Source of the DNA: Limimaricola sp964022235
GTDB lineage: Bacteria > Pseudomonadota > Alphaproteobacteria > Rhodobacterales > Rhodobacteraceae
DNA length: 64,000 bases
Assembly: GCF_964022235.1 (NCBI RefSeq)
Contig: NZ_CAXHZL010000005.1
Span: 62,001 to 126,000 of the forward strand
Direction of reading: 5' to 3'
The notes beneath the pieces were generated by a model that saw only the letters and a list, made by a program, of their open reading frames with translations, did not search any database and was not told the DNA's origin. Below are positions 43,858-50,688 of this stretch, in pieces; within the stretch, counting starts at the first letter, position 1, and every line of letters begins with the position of its first letter. Position numbers and translations under genes: made by a program.

Positions 43858-44487
43858 TCAGTCGGTTGCGATTGCGGGTTGATACAAGATGTTGTGGATA
43901 GGTTTGAATTTGCGCCTATGATGGGGCGTCACCCCAAGATCCAGTAGCGCCGCCTTGTGCTGGGCCGTTCCATAGCCTGCGTTGCGCTCCCAGCCATAGC
44001 CGGGATGGGCAAGGGCCAAGTCGCCCATGATCCTATCGCGTTCGACCTTGGCCACGATCGAGGCGGCAGCGATGGTCAGCGATCGCCCGTCGCCGCCCAC
44101 CAGCGTCTCGCAGGGGTGATTGAGCCCGCGCGGCACCATGTTGCCGTCGACCAGCACGTGGCAGGGCGGCACCCGCAACCCGGCGATGGCACGGATCATC
44201 GCCAGATGTGCGGCACGCAGGATGTTGTTGGTCTCGATCTCCTCGACGCTGGCATGCGCCACGCAAACCTCGGCCACGGCATGGATCTGTTCGGCCAGCG
44301 CGGCACGACGCTTGGCGCTCAGCTTCTTGCTGTCGTCGAGCCCCTGAGGGATGCGCGCGGGGTCGAGAATCACCGCCGCCGCCGTGACCGGACCGGCGAG
44401 CGGGCCGCGCCCCACCTCGTCGACGCCGCAGATACGGGAGAGCCCACGGGCATGGGCGGCGGTCTCGAAGGAAAAATCGGGTGGCAT
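43858..44487 (-). CDS. rnhB: Ribonuclease HII
   Basis: A 209-aa endonuclease that cuts the RNA strand of RNA-DNA hybrids and single ribonucleotides in DNA. The catalytic start is CGVDEVGRGPLAGPV (Asp, Glu), followed by LDDSKKLSAKRR, HVLVDGNMVPRG and ASIVAKVERDRIM, giving the DEDD set. I chose ATG 44487 (MPPDFSFE); an earlier ATG at 44554 lies within the palindromic hairpin. It is upstream of ccrM on the same strand. Confidence 0.95.
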   Translation of the reverse strand: MPPDFSFETAAHARGLSRICGVDEVGRGPLAGPVTAAAVILDPARIPQGLDDSKKLSAKRRAALAEQIHAVAEVCVAHASVEEIETNNILRAAHLAMIRAIAGLRVPPCHVLVDGNMVPRGLNHPCETLVGGDGRSLTIAAASIVAKVERDRIMGDLALAHPGYGWERNAGYGTAQHKAALLDLGVTPHHRRKFKPIHNILYQPAIATD

Positions 44488-44535
44488 GACCGGGGTTCTG
44501 GCGCGGGTGCGGGCGACGATCAAGGCCCCCGACAT

Positions 44536-44571
44536 AAAAACGGGACAGGGTGTCATGACACCGCCGTCCCG
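44536..44571 (-). terminator. Hairpin with T run upstream of rnhB (terminator or attenuator)
   Basis: On the minus strand CGGGAC and GTCCCG flank the perfect 14-bp palindrome GGTGTCATGACACC (44549-44562), followed by TTTTT. It can end the transcript of the upstream repeat-rich gene, or attenuate read-through into rnhB, whose ATG is 49 nt downstream. Confidence 0.7.
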
Positions 44572-44639
44572 CACTCGTCAACAAGGCGCACTCGTGAAAC
44601 CTATGCGGGGGTGAAAGCCAAGGCTCCCACCCCCGGGGC

Positions 44640-44668
44640 GATGCGGCAACTGGGGCAAGTGCCGCATC
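44640..44668 (-). terminator. Hairpin just after the repeat-rich exported protein gene
   Basis: A perfect 9-bp stem GATGCGGCA/TGCCGCATC with an 11-nt loop begins 15 nt after the stop codon. There is no T run, so it may protect the 3' end; the hairpin at 44536-44571 is the better terminator. Confidence 0.45.
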
Positions 44669-44682
44669 TCTGCTCGACCGTT

Positions 44683-45786
44683 TTACCGGACGGCAATCCT
44701 GTAGCCGCGACCACGCAGGCATTCCGTGTCATAGCCCGTGGTGACCTGACCCGCGTCGCTGCCGGTCACGGCGCAATCGGCGGGAAAACTGCGGGCCAGC
44801 ACCGGGTAGCCGTCGAGGCAGGCGCCATCGACCACCGAGGCGGCTTTGAAATCGATCTGCCGCTGTCGCAGGCAGGCGAAGGGTATCTCGCCCGTGGCCA
44901 CCGGCGTGGTGGTCTGGGGCATCGGCAGCGCGCTGGCCGAAGACGGCTGCCAGTCGCGCAACAGATCCGGCGTCACCTCGTCGCGCGGCACCGGTGGCAG
45001 CGCCTCGGGCGCGGCGGGGGCTGCGGGCGCGACCGGGGCCATCTGCGCCTCGAGCCGGGCGCGCGCCTCGGCCCGCCGCCGCGCTTCGGCATCGCGGGCG
45101 ATCTGGGCAAAGCGCTCCTGCTCGGCCTGTCGGATGATCTCGGCGCGGCGCTCTTCGGTTTCGGCGCGCGCGAGCGCCGCGGCCTCGGCACGGGCCTGCG
45201 CCTCGGCACGAGCTTGAGCCTCCGCACGAGCTTGAGCCTCGGCGCGGGCTTGGGCCTCAGCGCGGGCTTTCGCTTTGGCCTCTGCCTGAACCTGCGCGCT
45301 TGTGGGCGCTCCGAGCACGGCCCCGAGATCCACGCCAAGCTCGCGACCGATCATGTCGAGCCCCGCCGCTCCGCCCGAACCGCCGATGATCGCGCTCAGC
45401 GCTCCGAGCGCCGCACGGGTGCGTTCGTCGCGGTCCTGCTCGCGGTCTTCGGCCTCCTTGCGGGCTTCCGCCCGGGCCTCTTCACGCTTCTTTTGCTCTT
45501 TTTCGGCCTTTTTCTCGGCCTCCTTGCGGGCCTTGCGGGCGTCCTTGCGCGCGTCCTTGGCCTCTTTCTCGGCTTCCTTGCGCGCCTCGGCCCCGGCTTT
45601 CTCGCGCTTGTCCTTCTTCTTGTCGCGCTCCTGCTTGGCCGCCGCGCCGATCACGCCGAGCGCCACCAGCCCGCCGATCAGGCGACCCATGTTCTGGCTG
45701 TCTTGCTGCGCCAGCGCCGGGGCCGGAGCCAGTCCGGTCAGTCCGAGCGAAAGCGAGAGGGTCGCGGCGATGAGGCGTCGTGACAT
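44683..45786 (-). CDS. Repeat-rich exported protein with coiled-coil regions
   Basis: A 367-aa protein of unknown function. Signal peptide (MSRRLIAATLSLSLGLTGLA to about residue 27) is followed by a Gly-rich hydrophobic stretch (LIGGLVALGVIGAAA, 37-51) and a Lys/Glu/Ala/Arg coiled coil (52-125). A small Gly/Ala linker leads to an ARAEAQ repeat block (174-203) and a Pro/Ala segment. The C-terminal domain has several Cys (FACLRQRQIDF, GACLDGYPV, ADCAVTG, TECLRGRGYR). I chose ATG 45786. A membrane or envelope-tethered rod is plausible. It diverges from the small exported protein at 45968. Confidence 0.75.
   Translation of the reverse strand: MSRRLIAATLSLSLGLTGLAPAPALAQQDSQNMGRLIGGLVALGVIGAAAKQERDKKKDKREKAGAEARKEAEKEAKDARKDARKARKEAEKKAEKEQKKREEARAEARKEAEDREQDRDERTRAALGALSAIIGGSGGAAGLDMIGRELGVDLGAVLGAPTSAQVQAEAKAKARAEAQARAEAQARAEAQARAEAQARAEAAALARAETEERRAEIIRQAEQERFAQIARDAEARRRAEARARLEAQMAPVAPAAPAAPEALPPVPRDEVTPDLLRDWQPSSASALPMPQTTTPVATGEIPFACLRQRQIDFKAASVVDGACLDGYPVLARSFPADCAVTGSDAGQVTTGYDTECLRGRGYRIAVR
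45178..45267 (-). repeat. 18-bp tandem repeat, five units, coding ARAEAQ
   Basis: Five consecutive 18-bp units inside the repeat-rich gene encode ARAEAQ (last unit ARAEAA). Units differ at synonymous positions, so this is an old array, and copy-number changes would keep frame. Confidence 0.85.
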
Positions 45787-45901
45787 GTGGATCTCCGTAT
45801 TTTCGGCTCCCGGCGGAGCGGACACCCTGCGGCCGGCCGATGGTGCGGGGCCGGGGGAGACAGGTCTTGGAAGGCAAAGTTGGGGCAAAGGGCTCGACAG
45901 G

Positions 45902-45934
45902 CAATAACGCCGCGTCCCGGGCGTCCCGTTATTG
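45902..45934. promoter_or_regulatory. Inverted repeat between divergent exported-protein genes
   Basis: CAATAACG (45902-45909) and CGTTATTG (45927-45934) form a perfect 8-bp inverted repeat with a 17-nt GC-rich spacer that is itself partly self-complementary. It lies between two divergent starts. It could be an operator for a shared regulator or a 5' UTR hairpin. Confidence 0.45.
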
Positions 45935-45967
45935 AATAGCACAGGCCGACACCGCATGGTGAAGCCC

Positions 45968-46252
45968 ATGAAAACCCTCGCACTCACCCTTTGCCTCCTC
46001 ATCGCCGGCGCCGCTTCGGCCCAGGCGGCCTGTTACGCCGACTACAAAGCCAAGCGCGACGATCCGCTCAGGCTGCATTACGGCGTTGCCGAAATCGCCC
46101 CGCCATGCGACCAACCCGAAGCCGCCGCGGACGAGCTGCGCCCGCGGCTTGGCTCGGATGGTTGGAAACTCCTCGCCATCGTGAGCCTGTTCGGCGAAGA
46201 TGGTCTGGAGAAAAGGCGGGACAGTGCAGGCGATTTCTACCTCCGCTACTGA
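45968..46252 (+). CDS. Small conserved exported protein
   Basis: A 94-aa protein: signal peptide TLALTLCLLIAGAASAQA, then CYADYKAKRDDPLRLHYGV, a pair of Cys (CYADY, PPCDQ), and a C-terminal LEKRRDSAGDFYLRY that ends the protein. Proteins of this kind are conserved in Rhodobacteraceae from what I recall, with no known role; disulfide-linked periplasmic location is likely. The start may be 45956 (MVKPMKT) or 45968. It overlaps the next gene by 29 nt, so the two are coupled. Confidence 0.78.
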   Translation: MKTLALTLCLLIAGAASAQAACYADYKAKRDDPLRLHYGVAEIAPPCDQPEAAADELRPRLGSDGWKLLAIVSLFGEDGLEKRRDSAGDFYLRY

Positions 46253-46928
46253 GGCAAGACAGGCTGGCAACAAGATCGTGACCGCGGGGCTTGCCGCGAT
46301 CGCACTATTGCTAATCGGCGCGGCGATCCTGCTTTTCGTCAACCTGCCCGACGCCAATGCCTTCAACGCCCGGGTCGAACGGCTCTTCGTCGAGAATGAC
46401 GACCTGACCGCGCAAGCCGAGATCAAGCTCCTTGAGATCCTCGCGCAGTCGGGCACCGCCTTTTCGGAGGTGCTGTCGAGCTACCGCTTCGTGATCTTCG
46501 TGTTGCTGACGTTTGCGCTCGCCATGCTGGTAGCGGCGGTGGCGTTCCTGTTGATGCTGGTGCAGCTCAACCGCCGCATGGGCCGGATCGAGCGCAAGGG
46601 CATCGAGGTCAACAGCCTCGTCATCAGCCGTGATCAGAACGCGGTGCACCTCAACGATTTCGAATTCAAGCTCACACCTGCGGCGATCGAGACGCTCTCG
46701 GTTCTGGCCGAGGCGCGGATGGATGACGAGGTGCTGTCCGGCTCGGAGATCGAAGCGGTGATCTCGGGCCGGTCGGCCGCCGATTGCGACGAGGCGGCCG
46801 GTGCCACCCGGATCAAGCGGCTGCGCGATACGCTGGGCAACCAGCTGGTCAGCGAACTTCTGGTCAAGAACATCGCCAAACGCGGCTATGTTCTGGCGAT
46901 CGACAAATCGGTGATCCGGATGCTGTGA
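46224..46928 (+). CDS. Membrane-anchored protein with cytoplasmic winged-helix-like domain
   Basis: A 234-aa protein. Two membrane helices (about 18-40, TAGLAAIALLLIGAAILLFV, and 88-114, SYRFVIFVLLTFALAMLVAA) flank a short periplasmic segment. The C-terminal 105 residues resemble an OmpR/ToxR-type winged helix (FKLTPAAIETLSVLAEARMDDEVLSGSEIEAVI, then ATRIKRLRDTLGNQLVSELLVKNIAKRGYVLAI), hence a membrane-bound regulator is plausible. The proposed GTG start at 46224 follows AAAAGGCGGG; ATG 46200 is the alternative. It ends 4 nt from the convergent Crp gene. Confidence 0.75.
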   Translation: MQAISTSATEARQAGNKIVTAGLAAIALLLIGAAILLFVNLPDANAFNARVERLFVENDDLTAQAEIKLLEILAQSGTAFSEVLSSYRFVIFVLLTFALAMLVAAVAFLLMLVQLNRRMGRIERKGIEVNSLVISRDQNAVHLNDFEFKLTPAAIETLSVLAEARMDDEVLSGSEIEAVISGRSAADCDEAAGATRIKRLRDTLGNQLVSELLVKNIAKRGYVLAIDKSVIRML

Positions 46929-46932
46929 CGGC

Positions 46933-47649
46933 TCAGGCCGTCAGCAGCCGCGTGTATTCCGCCTCCGGCACGCCGTAGCAGCCGCCCACCATCTCCTCGA
47001 GCCCCTCGCGGTCGATGATGCGGATCAGCCCGCGCGTAGCGCGCACCAGCCCCTGCCCTTCGAGGATGTGCAGTGACACGGTGACACCGGCGCGGCGCAC
47101 GCCGAGCATGGTCGACAGGAAATCATGCGTCAGCGTCACCTCGTCGCCCTCGATCCGGTCGTGACACATCAAGAGCCACCGCGCGAGGCGCGCGTCGAGC
47201 TTGAGCTTGGCATTGGCGAGCGCGGTGTGTGCGGTCTGGATCGACAGCGCGTGACAGTAGTGCAAGAGCCGCTCGCGCAAGGCGTCCTGCTGCAACGCCT
47301 CCTGCAGGCGCGACGTCTCCATCCGGTAGCCCGCGCCGCCGATCTGCACCGTGGTCTGGTGCGGCGATCGATCGGTGCCCAGTACCACCATGGAGCCGGA
47401 CATGCCCTCGCGTCCGACGAGGCCGGCCTCGATCCGGGCACCGCCTTCGGGGGTCATCGCGACGATGGAGATGACGCCACGGGTCGGGAAATAGACGTGC
47501 TCGACCGCTTCGTCCGGTTGCTCGATGATCATGCCTTGGGGCAGGTCGACGGATTCGAGATGTGTCAGCATGAGATCGGCCAGAGCTGCGGGCATCCGGG
47601 CCAGCAGCTGGTTGCCATCACCTCGTGTGCCTTTTTCTTCGACCTTCAT
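46933..47649 (-). CDS. Crp/Fnr-family transcriptional regulator
   Basis: A 238-aa regulator with an N-terminal cyclic-nucleotide-binding-like beta roll (IIEQPDEAVEHVYFPTRGVISIV) and a C-terminal helix-turn-helix (LTHDFLSTMLGVRRAGVTVSLHILEGQGLV). The VRRAGVT recognition helix is typical of a large alphaproteobacterial subgroup that lacks the FNR Cys cluster and the CRP cAMP residues. The effector is unknown. ATG 47649 is preferred (AGAAGGCGCCG upstream) over ATG 47706. It is monocistronic by position. Confidence 0.92.
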   Translation of the reverse strand: MKVEEKGTRGDGNQLLARMPAALADLMLTHLESVDLPQGMIIEQPDEAVEHVYFPTRGVISIVAMTPEGGARIEAGLVGREGMSGSMVVLGTDRSPHQTTVQIGGAGYRMETSRLQEALQQDALRERLLHYCHALSIQTAHTALANAKLKLDARLARWLLMCHDRIEGDEVTLTHDFLSTMLGVRRAGVTVSLHILEGQGLVRATRGLIRIIDREGLEEMVGGCYGVPEAEYTRLLTA

Positions 47650-47837
47650 CGGCGCCTTCTTGTTCCGGGCGGTCGCACTGCAGGTGCTCGACCCCACCGG
47701 ATGCATCTCTCACGATATTACACCCACATCGTCGTGCTAATTCCACGCAACAGCAAACGCCAGTATGAGGCAATCATCCGTGCGGACTCGCACAAATAGA
47801 CGGCAGGAGCCGCCATCTTATCACGTCATGAGGGAGT

Positions 47838-47914
47838 TGGTGACCCCGGCAGGATTCGAACCTGCAACCTGCCCCTTAGGAGGGGGCTGCTCTATCCAGT
47901 TGAGCCACGGGGCC
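47838..47914 (-). tRNA. tRNA-Arg (anticodon CCT)
   Basis: A 77-nt cloverleaf with encoded CCA. The acceptor stem is GGCCCCG/CGGGGTC, the D arm GGCTCAACTGGATAGAGC is standard, the anticodon loop CTCCTAA gives CCT (reads AGG), and the T arm contains GGTTCGAATCC. There is no integrase or att-like repeat beside it. Confidence 0.95.
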
Positions 47915-47959
47915 ACGTCCCCTTTCCATGCCCGGCTTTGCCCAGCCCGTCAACGTCGC

Positions 47960-48000
47960 TTGGACAAGCCCGCCGCCCCGGCCTATAGCTCTGGTATACC
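47960..48000 (+). promoter_or_regulatory. Candidate LacI-gene promoter with palindromic operator
   Basis: TTGGAC (47960-47965) and TATAGC (47984-47989) are 18 bp apart. The 8-bp palindrome GGTATACC (47993-48000) lies at the expected start point, 22 bp before the ATG, a good place for autorepression. Confidence 0.4.
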
Positions 48001-48021
48001 TTCCATCCTCGGACAGTGCCC

Positions 48022-49047
48022 ATGACCATTCCGCCCCGCCGCCCGCTCACGCTCCGAGACGTCTCGGAGGCTTCGGGCGTCAGCGAAATGACCGTGAGCC
48101 GGGTGCTGCGCAACAAGGGCGACGTCAGCGAGGCCACCCGCGCCAAGGTACGCGCGGCGGCCAAGAAGCTGGGCTATGTGCCCAACCGCATCGCGGGCTC
48201 CCTGGCGTCGAGCCGAGTGAACCTCGTGGCCGTGATCATACCCTCGCTTGGCAACATGGTGTTCCCGGAGGTGCTTTCGGGCATCTCCGAAACGCTGGCG
48301 GGCACGGGGCTGCAGCCGGTGTTCGGCGTCACCGACTACCTGCCCGACACCGAGGAGCGGGTGCTGTTCGAAATGCTGTCTTGGCGCCCCTCGGGGGTGA
48401 TCATCGCTGGGCTCGAACACACCGAGGCAAGTCGCGCGATGTTGATGCGCGCCGAAATCCCGGTGGTCGAGATCATGGACAGCGACGGCGCGCCGATCGA
48501 CGCCTGCGTCGGCATCAGCCATCGCCGCGCCGGGCGCGAGATGGCCGAGGCGATTCTGCGAGAGGGCTATCGCCGCATCGGGTTTCTCGGCACCAAGATG
48601 CCCGCCGACCACCGGGCGCGCAAACGCTTCGAGGGTTTCACCCGACATCTCGCCCGCGCCGGGATCGAGATCTCGGACCAGGAATTCTACTCGGGCGGCT
48701 CGGCGCTCAAGAAAGGGCGCGAAATGACCGAGGCGCTGCTCAAGCGCACACCAGATCTCGATTTCCTCTACTTCTCCAACGACATGATCGGCGCCGGCGG
48801 GCTGTTGTGGCTGCTCGAACAGGGCATCGACATCCCCGGCCAGATCGGGCTTGCGGGGTTCAACGGGGTCGAGCTTCTCGACGGTCTGCCGCGTCAGCTT
48901 GCCACCATGGACGCCTGCCGCCGCGAGATCGGCCGCGAGGCGGCCCGGATCATTGCCGCGCGCTGCGCCAACCCCTCCGAGGGCGGTGGCGAACGCGTCG
49001 AACTGACGCCGCTGATCGCACGCGGCGACACGCTGCGACGCCACTGA
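48022..49047 (+). CDS. LacI-family transcriptional regulator (GntR-like)
   Basis: A 341-aa repressor. The N-terminal HTH TLRDVSEASGVSEMTVSRVL (10-29) and hinge (AAAKKLGYVPNRIAGSLAS) are classical, followed by a periplasmic-binding-protein-like sugar domain (VNLVAVIIPSLGNMVFPEV). It resembles regulators of gluconate-type sugar acid use, but no transport or catabolic gene is adjacent, so its targets are elsewhere. ATG 48022 is preferred to GTG 48016. A GGTATACC palindrome in the leader suggests autoregulation. Confidence 0.92.
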   Translation: MTIPPRRPLTLRDVSEASGVSEMTVSRVLRNKGDVSEATRAKVRAAAKKLGYVPNRIAGSLASSRVNLVAVIIPSLGNMVFPEVLSGISETLAGTGLQPVFGVTDYLPDTEERVLFEMLSWRPSGVIIAGLEHTEASRAMLMRAEIPVVEIMDSDGAPIDACVGISHRRAGREMAEAILREGYRRIGFLGTKMPADHRARKRFEGFTRHLARAGIEISDQEFYSGGSALKKGREMTEALLKRTPDLDFLYFSNDMIGAGGLLWLLEQGIDIPGQIGLAGFNGVELLDGLPRQLATMDACRREIGREAARIIAARCANPSEGGGERVELTPLIARGDTLRRH

Positions 49048-49136
49048 AAAGCATTTTTTGCGCCGGGTACGGAGCCGAACATCGCCTACTTGGAGGAGAT
49101 ACCCCCTTCGCATAGGTTACGTCTTGGCCTACCCTC

Positions 49137-49145
49137 TTATCCACA
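49137..49145 (+). promoter_or_regulatory. Perfect DnaA box upstream of the histidine kinase gene
   Basis: TTATCCACA lies 60 bp before the kinase ATG. It is a single site, without neighbouring boxes, AT-rich unwinding element or gidA/parAB genes, so it is not an origin; a regulatory role is possible. Confidence 0.4.
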
Positions 49146-49204
49146 GGCCGCCTCGGGGAAAGGCGACCGCTGGGAAGGCTGCCCAGACGAGGGGGACGCG
49201 GGCC

Positions 49205-50221
49205 ATGACGAAAATGCCGCTGCAGATGACGCCGCGGGAAGTTGATATGATCATCGGCTTTCTGGACGACGGGTTCTGCCTTTGCGAGATGCTCACCGAT
49301 GCCGAAGGACGCTCGGTCGACTACCGATTTATTCAGACCAATCCGCAGTTCGAGGAGATGACCGGGCTGCACGGGGCCACCGGTCGCACCGCGCGCGAAT
49401 TGGTCCCGAACCTCGAACCCATCTGGGTCGAAACCTACGGGCGGATCGCCTTCGACGGCGAATCCCGGCGCTTTCAGCAGGAATCCCCGGCGATGGGCCG
49501 GTTTTTCGAGGTCTATGCCGTGCCGGTCGAACCGCTCGGCCGCTTTGCGCTGCATTTTCGCGACATCACCGAGACCAAACGCATCGAAGCCGAACGCGAA
49601 ACGGCACTGTCCGAGGCACGGCAACTTCTCATCGAGTTGAACCACCGCGTGATGAACAGCCTTGGCACCATTTCCTCGATCATCTCCATGGAATCGCGTG
49701 CCCGCCCCGAAGGCGAAGGGCGGCAGGCGCTGCGCCGGATCGGCCAGAGGGTGCAGGCGGTGGCCAACCTCTATCGCAGGCTCAACGCCTCGAATTCGAT
49801 CGACACCGTCTGTTCGCGTGACTACCTCGATCAGATCGTCGCCGGCCTCGCCGCGTCTATCGGTCGCGATGACGTGCGGATCGAGGCCCGCATCGCCCCG
49901 GTGCGCCTGTCCACCCGGATCGCGGTGCCGCTTGGGCTGATCGTCAACGAACTGGTGACCAACAGCCTGAAATACGCCTTCGCCCCCGGCGTCGCGGGCA
50001 CCGTGATCGTGGCGCTCGACACCACCGAACACGGCGCGCTCAGGCTCGAGATCCGCGACAACGGCCGCGGCCTTGCCTCCAGCCTGCGCGACGAAAGCGA
50101 CAATGTCAGCGGCATCGGCCAGAAGTTGGTTCGGGCCTTCGCCACGCAGCTTGGCGGCGAACCGGTGATCGACACCGGGCCCGAAGGCACGGCGGTGACG
50201 CTGCGCTTTCCCGGCATCTAA
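49205..50221 (+). CDS. PAS-domain sensor histidine kinase, HisKA_2/HWE-like
   Basis: A 338-aa soluble kinase without membrane helices. The N-terminal PAS domain (about 15-122, ending RDITETK) precedes a dimerisation/phosphoacceptor helix with LIELNHRVMNSLGTI (His147), of the HisKA_2 type, and an HATPase domain with NELVTNSLKYAF (N box) and DNGRGL (G box). Such kinases often feed alphaproteobacterial general stress or light responses, but no response regulator is adjacent. ATG 49205 was chosen at the start of homology; upstream sequence holds a DnaA box. Confidence 0.88.
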   Translation: MTKMPLQMTPREVDMIIGFLDDGFCLCEMLTDAEGRSVDYRFIQTNPQFEEMTGLHGATGRTARELVPNLEPIWVETYGRIAFDGESRRFQQESPAMGRFFEVYAVPVEPLGRFALHFRDITETKRIEAERETALSEARQLLIELNHRVMNSLGTISSIISMESRARPEGEGRQALRRIGQRVQAVANLYRRLNASNSIDTVCSRDYLDQIVAGLAASIGRDDVRIEARIAPVRLSTRIAVPLGLIVNELVTNSLKYAFAPGVAGTVIVALDTTEHGALRLEIRDNGRGLASSLRDESDNVSGIGQKLVRAFATQLGGEPVIDTGPEGTAVTLRFPGI

Positions 50222-50518
50222 ACCCAGCCACCGCCTCGGCCGCGCGGCGACGATGCCATGCCTACCATCCCTGAGGCGTCACCCGCGGTGCGTGTCGAAC
50301 TGCTCTTCGCGGATCGTGCCCCTTCGGAAGCCGCCCGCCACGGGTGCGGCGCAGAGCGGGCTGCAGCGACTCGGCAGAACCGGGGGGAAGCAAAGGCTAC
50401 AACCGCAAGGTCAGACACGGCAAAGTCGAGAGATAATCACGCTCTCGGACGGCATGCCGCGGCGGGGGAAGGCATGCGCACCCGCCCCGTCCGCGATCGA
50501 TGATCCTGGAGTGATCAG
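50222..50518. other. 297-bp gap between the histidine kinase gene and tRNA-Lys
   Basis: Small open frames occur (for example 50258-50503) but show neither homology nor ribosome binding sites. No hairpin with T run, repeat or RNA motif was recognised here. Confidence 0.5.
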
Positions 50519-50594
50519 TGGTGAGCCGTGCAGGATTCGAACCTGCGACCCACTGATTAAAAGTCAGTTGCTCTACCAACTGAGCTAACGGCCC
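50519..50594 (-). tRNA. tRNA-Lys (anticodon TTT)
   Basis: A 76-nt cloverleaf with encoded CCA. The acceptor stem is GGGCCGT/ACGGCTC, the D arm has AGCTCAGTTGGTAGAGC, the anticodon loop CTTTTAA gives TTT, and the T arm has GGTTCGAATCC. It is divergent from dapF. Confidence 0.96.
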
Positions 50595-50688
50595 ACTGGG
50601 CGGGTCTCTAAGGGGAGTGGCGGGGGGGGTCAACCGCAAAATTCCCCTTTTGCTGGATAAAGTTCGCAGGCTTTGCTATTGGCCCGCC

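Noticed and set aside
45178..45267. Repeats as a CRISPR array.
   Set aside because: They are contiguous 18-bp coding units without spacers.
47765..48025. Open frame antisense to the tRNA-Arg gene.
   Set aside because: The peptide (with GFEPATCPL) is the familiar false ORF read from the back of a tRNA gene.
43808..49145. Two DnaA boxes suggesting a replication origin.
   Set aside because: Sites are single and 5 kb apart, with no AT-rich unwinding region, box cluster or origin-linked genes.
50258..50503. 81-codon frame in the gap before tRNA-Lys.
   Set aside because: No ribosome binding site, no homology, codon use unlike neighbours.
47838..50594. Two tRNA genes as possible integration sites of a genomic island.
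   Set aside because: No integrase, direct repeat or foreign gene set beside either tRNA.
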